Source: Thermoproteota archaeon
Lineage (GTDB): Archaea; Korarchaeota; JAOZGF01
NCBI GenBank assembly: GCA_027491845.1
Contig: JAOZGF010000269.1
Span: 1-17,768, forward strand
Length of the DNA stretch: 17,768 bases
Reading direction: 5' to 3'
Below, piece after piece: positions 6,101-11,988 of this stretch; position 1 is the first letter of the stretch; each line of letters opens with the position of its first letter. The position numbers and the translations under genes were made by a program. The notes beneath the pieces were generated by a model. It saw only the letters and a list, made by a program, of their open reading frames with translations. It was not told the DNA's origin and searched no databases.

Positions 6101-7405
6101 TTAGAAGGGGAGTATGTATTTTGTGTTTTTTCCTTTTCCTTCCTTTATTATGAGGCCTTTTTTCTGCATTTTTCCCAGTATTTTTCTTACTGTGCTTTCT
6201 TTGAGTTTCAGTTTTTTTTCGAGTTCCCTTCTTGTTATCTTTCTTTTTTCTAGGAGGTAATTTAGGATTTTTCTTTCATTTTCCGCTGTTTCTTGGGTGT
6301 ACCTGCTTTTTATTGTTGCCTTGAAGTAATGGTTTGAGTTAAAGATGGGTTCGCCGTTTCCGTTTATTAAGCATTTTTTTAGAACTTGTAGGGTTCCTAT
6401 TCCCCACTTTTCTATGTAGCCTCTGTTGTAGAGAATGTTTGCTATTTTTGGGTTTCTTAGTATTGATCTGTGGGGTTTTTTTAGGTCTTCTATAGTTATG
6501 CCTGGCGGAAGTCCTCCAGGGTTTTCTATTTCGATTTTGTCGTTGAATATTTTTATGTAGATTGGGCTTTGTATTGAGTAGTCTCTGTGAGCTACAGCAT
6601 TTATAATGATTTCTCTCAGTGCTTCAGGGGGGTATTCATATATTTCTTCTCTTTTCAGTTTTCCAACTTTTATCTCTTTTCTTATAAATGAGATTGTTTC
6701 AACATAGCTCTTCTCTATCTGTTCAAAGAGGTCGCCGCCTATTTCTTTTTCCATTGCAGGGGCTGTTTCCTCCAGGAATCTACCTATTTTCACCGTGGCC
6801 CATGGCACTTTCGCCTGCGGGTTTCCGCCGAATGCTAAGAGAGCTGCCAACTTCACTCTTTCATTCTTCATCAGGCCAAGGCTTTTCAGGACGGATACTT
6901 CATCCTCCGGAATTGAGGTTAACCTTCGGCTTTTCGTTTCTGCGGCGAACTTTTTTATTTTGCCAAGGTCAATGTCCTCAATAGTTGAAACTTCCACGTC
7001 TTCATAGGATAACTGGTATGTTTTCCTGAGGAGATTCACTATTTCGTCTCTATCCATTTTGACGTTGCTCTTGCCAACACGTTTGTAAGCAATTCCTTTC
7101 GCGAAAACAGGCTTATCGCTCCTTTCAGAAACCCTGATCTCTATAACCGGTTTGCCGAAAATTCTTTCAACCTTTATTTCAGGGTAAACCTTTGGGTCTG
7201 TGTTTTGAACAATCTGGTGTGCAAGGTTTTCAAGGGACCCCCTACCCACATCAACGCCCACCACATTGCCATCGTCATCTACGCCCACAAATATGACTCC
7301 CCCCCTAGTGTTGGAGAAAGCCGAAACAGTAACCAGTATATCGCTGAATTCAGACAAAGACCTCTTGAATTCTGTTGTAGTGTCCTCTTTCCTGTTCAGG
7401 TGCAT
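6101..7405 (-). CDS. AlbA_2 (Schlafen-type) / HATPase_c / winged-helix transcriptional regulator (COG2865 type)
   Basis: A predicted DNA-binding regulator of about 434 residues. The N-terminal AlbA_2 domain shows EFKRSLSEFSDILVTVSAFS and GGVIFVGVDDDGNVVG (residues about 12-52). A middle region leads into the GHKL-like domain with EALREIIINAVAHRDYS (about 258-275), then IEIENPGGLPPGI and IEKWGIGTLQVLKKC. The C-terminal winged helix runs from ERKILNYLLEKRKITRREL to KKGLIIKEGKG. Family members are often labelled as transcriptional regulators or, loosely, as RecG-like; the ligand is unknown. The ATG at 7405 is preferred over the TTG at 7414 because the TATA box at 7436-7443 places transcription start almost on it, giving a nearly leaderless mRNA. 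An operator-like palindrome just upstream suggests autoregulation. The 3' half of the coding strand is poor in G and T. Confidence 0.85.
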   Translation of the reverse strand: MHLNRKEDTTTEFKRSLSEFSDILVTVSAFSNTRGGVIFVGVDDDGNVVGVDVGRGSLENLAHQIVQNTDPKVYPEIKVERIFGKPVIEIRVSERSDKPVFAKGIAYKRVGKSNVKMDRDEIVNLLRKTYQLSYEDVEVSTIEDIDLGKIKKFAAETKSRRLTSIPEDEVSVLKSLGLMKNERVKLAALLAFGGNPQAKVPWATVKIGRFLEETAPAMEKEIGGDLFEQIEKSYVETISFIRKEIKVGKLKREEIYEYPPEALREIIINAVAHRDYSIQSPIYIKIFNDKIEIENPGGLPPGITIEDLKKPHRSILRNPKIANILYNRGYIEKWGIGTLQVLKKCLINGNGEPIFNSNHYFKATIKSRYTQETAENERKILNYLLEKRKITRRELEKKLKLKESTVRKILGKMQKKGLIIKEGKGKNTKYILPF

Positions 7406-7435
7406 TTTAATCAATAAGAAAGTTTGTTTGAAAAC

Positions 7436-7443
7436 CTTATAAG
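7436..7443 (-). promoter_or_regulatory. TATA box of the AlbA_2 regulator
   Basis: It reads ACTTATAAGG on the minus strand, about 35 bases before the ATG at 7405, giving a leader of a few bases only. Confidence 0.55.
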
Positions 7444-7475
7444 TTTACCGTTAAGTAACGGTAAAGAACGGTAAA
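7444..7475. promoter_or_regulatory. Operator-like array: palindrome plus third half-site
   Basis: TTTACCGTTA (7444-7453) and TAACGGTAAA (7456-7465) are perfect 10-base inverted arms separated by AG. A further direct copy AACGGTAAA follows at 7467-7475, one helical turn away. The array touches the upstream edge of the TATA box of the winged-helix regulator, where an activator or repressor would act. The most likely binder is the regulator itself; that is inference. Confidence 0.6.
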
Positions 7476-7823
7476 TTACAATGAACATTTATCCATTGTT
7501 AAGCAATATGTTTTTAAAAGGAGAGTTTTCAATAGGGAATTTGACAATGTAGTGAACTACTAAACTACAATTAACCTATAAACCCATACCTAAACCGAAG
7601 ATAAAGGCACATCTGTACTTGATGCAGACCCTTTAATAGCTACAGCGTAGTTTCAACTTGTATGACCCTGAATTTCCAAAATAAACCTTGTAATTAGAAC
7701 TGTCTTTACAAGCGGAGAGTAAAGCCCTTTCAACAAAAATGTTTTTTCATTTAAAGTCTGAAAATCTTTGGTTAAATTATTTATTAGCAGGCTTATACTT
7801 TATCATTGAGTAGGTTGTGGCTC
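7476..7823. other. Intergenic region with an orphan promoter-like repeat
   Basis: No gene is seen. It holds the second copy of the 23-base promoter-like repeat (7561-7583). Near the MNT gene, CTTATACTT (7792-7800) is a TATA candidate that would start transcription close to the ATG at 7824. Confidence 0.4.
7561..7583 (+). promoter_or_regulatory. Second copy of the 23-base promoter-like repeat
   Basis: Identical to 1251-1273 at 22 of 23 positions, including ATTAACCTATAAAC with its TATAAA box (7577-7582). No ORF starts in the 220 bases downstream, so it may drive a non-coding RNA, act as a distal promoter for the MNT-HEPN pair, or be a leftover of a duplication. Confidence 0.5.
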
Positions 7824-8267
7824 ATGTGCTTGGATTTATGCGTTAAGAAATTGCGTGAGAGATTTGGCGACAAAATCGCTGGAGTGGTTTTTTTTGGCAG
7901 TAGGGCTAGGGGAAATCACAGTGTTAAGAGTGATTACGACTTCCTTGTTGTTGTTAGGGACTGGCCTGAGGAAATAGAGAGGAAAAAACAGATTTACCTA
8001 GCTTTAAAAGAGTTGATTCCAGTTGACGTGACAGTCATGGATATAGATGAAAAAAAACTTTTCAAGGAAAACATGGAGGTAGACTATTTCCTCCTAAACA
8101 TTGTTGAGGAAGGAAAGATTCTGTTTGATCCATCAAAGAGGCTTTCATTGCTTTTCAAGAAGGTGAAGGAGTTAATTGGGAAAGCAGGACTGGAACGATA
8201 CAGGGTTCCTACAGGGGAATACGGGTGGAAAACTAAAGATAACAATTTGAAGACGGTTTCCGTATGA
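7824..8267 (+). CDS. MNT-domain nucleotidyltransferase (antitoxin of an MNT-HEPN pair)
   Basis: A minimal nucleotidyltransferase of 148 residues. The motif GSX10DXD is exact: G25-S26 in FFGSRARG and D37/D39 in SDYDFLVVV, with the third carboxylate D68 in IPVDVTVMD. Known MntA proteins silence HEPN toxins by adding AMP groups to them. The ATG at 7824 is chosen because it begins the segment shared with the decayed copy at 8947 and a TATA candidate at 7792-7800 would start transcription there; a TTG at 7806 would add six residues. The stop overlaps the HEPN start as ATGA, so the two are translationally coupled. The order, antitoxin first, is common for toxin-antitoxin pairs. Confidence 0.85.
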   Translation: MCLDLCVKKLRERFGDKIAGVVFFGSRARGNHSVKSDYDFLVVVRDWPEEIERKKQIYLALKELIPVDVTVMDIDEKKLFKENMEVDYFLLNIVEEGKILFDPSKRLSLLFKKVKELIGKAGLERYRVPTGEYGWKTKDNNLKTVSV

Positions 8268-8695
8268 AGCTTAACCCTAAACGCGAGATAATTTACAGAG
8301 TTAAACTTGCAAAAAAATTTTTGGAAGAAGCTGAAAAACATTTTAAGAATGGAATGTATAGAAACGCGGCCTCAGCCTCGCAGCTCTCAGTTGAGAACGC
8401 GGTTAAGGCAGTTATTGCAACTAAAAGGATTCCAAGCTGGGCTCATGATCCCTCAAACGAATTATTGGAACTAATGGAATATTTTTCACCCTACTTAAAA
8501 GAGAAAATAAAAGAACTTGCACTTATAGCGAGGGAAACAGCGCCTGTACACAGCGAATCAACGTATGGAAAACCCTTAGAGGGCCTAACTCCCTGGGACA
8601 TCTTTACAAAGAAAAGAACGAAAGCCATCCTAGAAAATGCGGGGAAAGCCGTGAAACTAATGGAAGAAATACTCTCAAGAACAAATCACTATTGA
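8264..8695 (+). CDS. HEPN-domain protein (toxin of an MNT-HEPN pair)
   Basis: A helical protein of 143 residues of the HEPN type (COG1895/COG2250-like). Seen: LAKKFLEEAEKHFKNGMYRNAA and LSVENAVKAVIATKRIP in helices 1-2, then a candidate RNase motif R90-ETAPV-H96 (R-x5-H, within the R-x4-6-H range), followed by SESTYG and TPWDIFTKKRTKAI. HEPN toxins cut RNA, typically as dimers. In the classical HepT the motif is R-x4-H-x-Y; here no Tyr follows at +2, and the nearest is Y101 at +5. It overlaps the MNT gene by four bases. An active RNase toxin neutralised by the neighbour is likely but not shown. Confidence 0.8.
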   Translation: MKLNPKREIIYRVKLAKKFLEEAEKHFKNGMYRNAASASQLSVENAVKAVIATKRIPSWAHDPSNELLELMEYFSPYLKEKIKELALIARETAPVHSESTYGKPLEGLTPWDIFTKKRTKAILENAGKAVKLMEEILSRTNHY

Positions 8696-8943
8696 TTCTT
8701 GGTTAACTCCCTTTAAACGAGCCTCCACCTGAAAGCTTGTGAGCTCAAAAATACTACATCAGCCCCTCTATAGGTGTATCTGTACTCTGTTCTAGCACAA
8801 GGTTTTCATCCTCATTTTGTTCTAGCCCTCATGGGGCATTCTAAAAAAAATTTTCGGCCATTGGTTCTTCTTATTTTTAGAATTTTCCAAATTTCCAAAA
8901 TCTTCACGCTTGTTTTTTCTCTTTGAATTTAACTTAGCTGTAA
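8696..8943. other. Intergenic, nothing recognisable
   Basis: AT-rich stretch with short direct repeats of GTTCTAGC (near 8791 and 8819) and T-runs. No coding pattern is supported on either strand. Confidence 0.5.
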
Positions 8944-9143
8944 CTCATGTGCTTGGATTTATGCGTTAAAAGATTTGAGGAAAGGAATGGGTGACAAAGG
9001 TGCAGGGCGTTTTTCGGTAGTTGGGGCTAAGGAAACTAAGAGGTTGAAAGGCAATTAATGATTTCTTTGTTATCGTCAGGAACTAGCTTAAAGGCTTAAG
9101 AGAAGAAAGGTTTCATCTAATTTTAAAAGAACTAAAATAATCA
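8944..9143 (+). pseudogene. Decayed second copy of the MNT nucleotidyltransferase gene
   Basis: CTCATGTGCTTGGATTTATG at 8944 onward is identical to the start of the MNT gene at 7821 and the identity runs six bases further. After this the match fades but can be followed (GATTTCTTTGTTATCGTCAGG against the SDYDFLVVV region; TTTTAAAAGAACTAAAATAA against the AlaLeuLysGlu region). TGA and TAA stops and small indels break the frame from the sixteenth codon. No HEPN copy follows; the next gene is the isomerase-like one. It is a relic of a tandem duplication. Confidence 0.8.
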
Positions 9144-9175
9144 GTAAGGAATATGTTTAATTTGTTGTGTTGATT

Positions 9176-9943
9176 ATGCAAATAGGTTTTCCTACTAATC
9201 CGAGGAAAAACATTGTTGAAGAAATTGAATGGATAGGGAAAAATAATTTTGACTTCGTTGATTTGTTTCTGGAGGAAGATAAGGCTGTTCCAAGTAGAAT
9301 AAGGATAGAAGAAATAAAATCAGTCATTGAAAAATACGGTCTAGGAACAATAGGACACACGGCCTGGTATCTTCCATTAGGGTCTCCCATAAGCTCCATA
9401 AGAGAAGCAGCGGTAAAAGAAACAATAAAATACTTCAAGGTTTTCAGCAATCTAGGAGTGAAGTATGTCACGATCCATGCAAACTGGCCTGGAGGATTGT
9501 TCTCAGCTGAAGAAGGGATAAAGTTTCAAACAGAGTCACTAAAAAAACTTGTAAGGGAAGCAGAATTCTATGGCTTAGAACTAATGTATGAACCCATCGA
9601 CTCTCCCTATGACACTGTTGAAAACGTTTCAGCCATCCTAAAAAGAGTTCCAGAGTTGTTCTTACATCTTGATATCGGGCATGCCAATTTATTTGGGAGA
9701 AAGCCGCAGGAATTCATTGAAAGGCTTCATGAAAAGTTAAGGCACGTTCATTTGCATGACAATGCACGAAATAAAGATTTGCACTTACCTCCTGGTTGTG
9801 GAAATATAAAATGGGAGGAAACCCTTAGGACTTTAAAGAAATATTATGATGGAACCATTACACTTGAAGTTTTTTCACAGGATAAGGACTACGTCCTGCT
9901 TGCAAAAAATAAGTTGAGAAGATTATGGGATTCAATAATGTAG
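9176..9943 (+). CDS. Sugar phosphate isomerase/epimerase-like TIM-barrel protein (AP endonuclease 2 / xylose isomerase superfamily)
   Basis: A protein of 255 residues with the metal-site pattern of this superfamily (numbers from ATG 9176): H61 in GHTAWYLPLGSP, H101 in IHANWPGG, E139 in MYEPID, D166 and H169 in HLDIGHANLFG, H192/H194 in RHVHLHDN, and E231 in TLEVF. Members include sugar isomerases, epimerases and endonuclease IV; the substrate cannot be read from sequence. The first residues MQIGFPTNPRKNIVEEIEWIG fit the family start, so ATG 9176 is preferred to GTG 9167. A TATA-like ATGTTTAATTT (9153-9163) gives a nearly leaderless mRNA. It stands alone among decayed genes and appears intact. 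Confidence 0.85.
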   Translation: MQIGFPTNPRKNIVEEIEWIGKNNFDFVDLFLEEDKAVPSRIRIEEIKSVIEKYGLGTIGHTAWYLPLGSPISSIREAAVKETIKYFKVFSNLGVKYVTIHANWPGGLFSAEEGIKFQTESLKKLVREAEFYGLELMYEPIDSPYDTVENVSAILKRVPELFLHLDIGHANLFGRKPQEFIERLHEKLRHVHLHDNARNKDLHLPPGCGNIKWEETLRTLKKYYDGTITLEVFSQDKDYVLLAKNKLRRLWDSIM

Positions 9944-9984
9944 CAGCTTTCAAAGCAAGGTTAAAGGGTTAAGTTCTTTAAACA

Positions 9985-10140
9985 CTTGAAATACTTAGGA
10001 AGAATCAAAGTTATTGAAAATGCAGGTCTTAAAGGATCCCGCAGGTCCACGTCGCATTTGGGGCAAATATTTCAGGAGGAAGAGACACATACTACCAAAC
10101 AACGCGAAGCCTCTGTTTAAATTTAGGGAACATTGAAACA
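9985..10140 (+). pseudogene. Possible tyrosine-recombinase (integrase) scrap
   Basis: One frame reads IKVIENAGLKGS, like the segment before the HxLRH box of integrases. Another frame reads VHVAFGANISGGRDTYYQTT and ends LGNIETC, which resembles the FGxN...GRDxYYIQ...LGHxNIETT tail of such enzymes. No catalytic Arg/His/Tyr set is intact and the frames shift around 10030-10050. The resemblance is short, so this is a tentative call. Confidence 0.28.
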
Positions 10141-10144
10141 TGTT

Positions 10145-10163
10145 AAGTGAACACGTTTCACTT
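10145..10163. terminator. Hairpin at the 3' end of the minus-strand ORF
   Basis: AAGTGAA (10145-10151) and TTCACTT (10157-10163) are perfect inverted arms around CACGT. It overlaps the stop of the minus-strand ORF at 10158 and has no strong T-run, so a terminator role is only possible. Confidence 0.35.
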
Positions 10164-10457
10164 GTCTTGATTTCTATGTAGCTTCATGTTAAGCTGTTCC
10201 ATTAGACAGATTTTATCCAAATTTTTCATTAGTATGTCGGAGCATTCCTTAAAGTTCTTGCAATCGTATAAACCCTTAAGGTTTTCCAGCTTCACAATTT
10301 TTCCGATAACTGAACAGTAAATTTCTTTTATCATTAGCCCTCTGTAGGTTTGTTTAAACATGCTTATAAGTTTTGCCTTCCTTACCCCACATATATTTCC
10401 ATGTTTCCTTTCTTCTAGCAGGTGAAGGTAAAAACGTTTTAAAGCCTTAGGGAACAC
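10158..10457 (-). CDS. Hypothetical protein, about 99 residues
   Basis: Basic, probably helical protein with KALKRFYLHLLEERKHG near the start and a Cys-rich middle (C-x..-C in GLYDCKNFKEC). I recognise no family. The GTG at 10457 is the only usual start near the 5' end, but the frame stays open about 16 codons upstream (including LATLPLGLKKV) to a stop at about 10508, so it may be longer or be the 3' remainder of a bigger gene. No clear ribosome-binding site. It lies in a gene-poor, decaying stretch, so it may not be functional. Confidence 0.35.
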   Translation of the reverse strand: MFPKALKRFYLHLLEERKHGNICGVRKAKLISMFKQTYRGLMIKEIYCSVIGKIVKLENLKGLYDCKNFKECSDILMKNLDKICLMEQLNMKLHRNQDK

Positions 10458-10843
10458 TTTTTTGAGACCTAACGGCAGTGTTGCTAGCGTTAGTTTGTTT
10501 AGTGGTTAAAAAAGCAATGTGGCGAAAATTCAACTAAACCGCAGGGTTAAACGTCGGAGTTGAAAAACCGAGTAAATGGAGGGTTTTTTCTTGGACTGTG
10601 AAAAACAAAAATTAGGAAGGCCTGCAGTCCTAGTTTAGATCTAACCCGCAAAGTGTCTTTGTTGAGGATGCAGCTTATCTAACCATGATAGTGTATTGTT
10701 AAGGTTTCAGAACGATTTTGAACTTCTGACAGAAGAGCAAATGCCCCCTTACTGAAAATTTTTTTAGTCTTTGGCATTTGGTAAGCAAAAATTAACGGAC
10801 AATGTTTTGTACTAAATAAATGGTAATACAATTTGGCGTGTAA
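10458..10843. other. Intergenic, nothing recognisable
   Basis: No frame with a coding pattern was found on either strand. The end of the stretch (10801-10843) is AT-rich and may hold the old promoter of the VapB relic. Confidence 0.5.
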
Positions 10844-11035
10844 ATGATTAAGTACGTAAAGGTATCAGCTAAAATAGACGTGGAACTTAGGAAGAGGTTG
10901 CTGAACTAGGCATAAAACCATCGGGGGTCATTAGGAAATCTCTTGAGGAAGAGGTGGAGAAGGATGAGACAAAAGCTTCATGAGAAGGTTGGGGAAGCAA
11001 GATAATTTTAAGTGTTGGTAAGGACGCTGGTTAAA
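10844..11035 (+). pseudogene. VapB-type antitoxin, decayed
   Basis: From ATG 10844 the sequence reads MIKYVKVSAKIDVELRKRLL, then a frameshift and stop. Another frame continues ELGIKPSGVIRKSLEEEVEK, and a third gives KLHEKVGEAR. Joined together they match the usual archaeal VapB layout: an N-terminal ribbon-helix-helix type strand and helices, then a charged helical tail that holds the toxin. At least two frameshifts and several stops kill it. It lies directly upstream of the PIN remnant, the normal vapBC order. Confidence 0.72.
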
Positions 11036-11049
11036 AGCTGTTAGGGAGG

Positions 11050-11199
11050 ATGGGGGCGAAGACGAACCTTTTTGATTCATCAGCGATAATAAGCTTGTGC
11101 GGGGAAGATAAATTGGATAGACTGCTTAAGGGGTGGACTGTGAACCTTAAAAATAGCTGTAAAGGAAGGTATAACCTATTATGATGAATCTTACGTTTA
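11050..11199 (+). pseudogene. VapC (PIN-domain) toxin with large in-frame internal deletion, 49 codons
   Basis: The frame from ATG 11050 is open to TAG 11197-11199. It starts NLFDSSAIISLCGEDKLDRL, the first strand and first catalytic Asp of a PIN RNase, and ends EGITYYDESYV, the C-terminal active-site strand of the same fold. The 60-80 residues normally between them are missing. Bases after the stop (up to about 11270) give traces of further tail sequence. Without the central helices and acidic residues it should not act as an RNase. GGGAGG (11044-11049) upstream is an intact ribosome-binding site. Confidence 0.65.
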
Positions 11200-11348
11200 G
11201 CCCTGGGAAACAGTTGATAGACCAAAACCCACCAACGCCTACAAAAGTCTATCAACCGTGAACCCCTAAATAGTTTATAGCTTTTTAAAGGGGGTTGAGC
11301 TTCGCGAAACTTTAAAAGCCTTAACATTTAGTTCATAGAAAGGTGGAC

Positions 11349-11840
11349 ATGAGGGAAGATGTTAAGAGTGTAGCTGTAATTTTGATGTTTCTAATAATTC
11401 TCTCATTAACCCATGGTGTCGTAGGGTTAATCCTAGGAATTTCCCTTGTATTTTTCTTATTTTTCCTAAGAATCTTGTGTGGCAGTATTAAGAGGAAAAA
11501 AGAAAGAAGCAAATTTTTTTTGAGGGTTTCCTGTGTGTTTTTATTGGTTTTTGTTTTTGCTTGGGCTCCTTGGTTAGACGATCAAGCTATCCATGACAAA
11601 GTGTTAAAGGAGAAGGGCTGGAAGGACGGAACAATTGTTACTGTGGAACATTTCAAAAATCATTTCAAAAACCTGCCTGAAGAAATTTTACAGGAACTAT
11701 TGCGGGAAAGTAGGGAAAAAGGAATAAAGAACGGGGTTCTCATCTGTGACTATAAGGTCCATTGGTTTCCATTTGGAAGAGTGGTTGTAAGTTGTGAAGG
11801 AGCATACTACGTCACATTCTGGGGTCAAATAATTCCTTAG
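11349..11840 (+). CDS. Small membrane protein of unknown function
   Basis: About 163 residues. Two membrane segments lie close together near the N-terminus (VAVILMFLIILSL, GLILGISLVFFLFFLRIL), a basic loop SIKRKKERSK follows, then a third segment (VSCVFLLVFVFAWAPW). The C-terminal 90 residues, starting LDDQAIHDKVLKEKGW, are soluble and end in short strands rich in aromatic residues (YKVHWFPFGRVVVSC). No family recognised. The ATG at 11349 is preferred over GTG 11343 because AGGTGG precedes it and TTTAAAA (11312-11318) is a TATA box that places transcription start just before it. It stands upstream of two envelope genes but has its own promoter and a 140-base gap. Confidence 0.72.
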   Translation: MREDVKSVAVILMFLIILSLTHGVVGLILGISLVFFLFFLRILCGSIKRKKERSKFFLRVSCVFLLVFVFAWAPWLDDQAIHDKVLKEKGWKDGTIVTVEHFKNHFKNLPEEILQELLRESREKGIKNGVLICDYKVHWFPFGRVVVSCEGAYYVTFWGQIIP

Positions 11841-11949
11841 GAGGAAATGAAAAGTTCCTAGCCCCCTTTTTCAAACAACAGTGTACCTAAGGTCTACCCA
11901 ACCAGCTAAAGGTTAACGGTTGAACATGAACTCTTCGTTCACAAAACAT

Positions 11950-11956
11950 TTAAAGT
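11950..11956 (+). promoter_or_regulatory. TATA-like element of the envelope gene pair
   Basis: TTTAAAG lies about 27 bases before the GTG at 11980 and 36 before the ATG at 11989, so the mRNA would be leaderless or nearly so. Confidence 0.4.
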
Positions 11957-11988
11957 GGAAAGCTTTTTTCCTAGGTTGAGTGGCGGAA

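Noticed and set aside
7205..7417. Plus-strand ORFs opposite the AlbA_2 regulator
   Set aside because: They are shadows of the minus-strand gene, lack ribosome-binding sites and show no protein-like pattern.
10021..10060. GGATCCCGCAGGTCCACGTC resembling the VDPVDPLRNA region of the CCA-adding enzyme gene at about 2016
   Set aside because: Similarity covers about 20 bases with mismatches and no neighbouring sequence agrees; chance or a different gene remnant is more likely.
11031..11327. Minus-strand ORF of 98 codons over the VapC relic
   Set aside because: The plus strand carries recognisable PIN motifs and a ribosome-binding site; the minus-strand translation is low-complexity Leu/Arg/Pro sequence.
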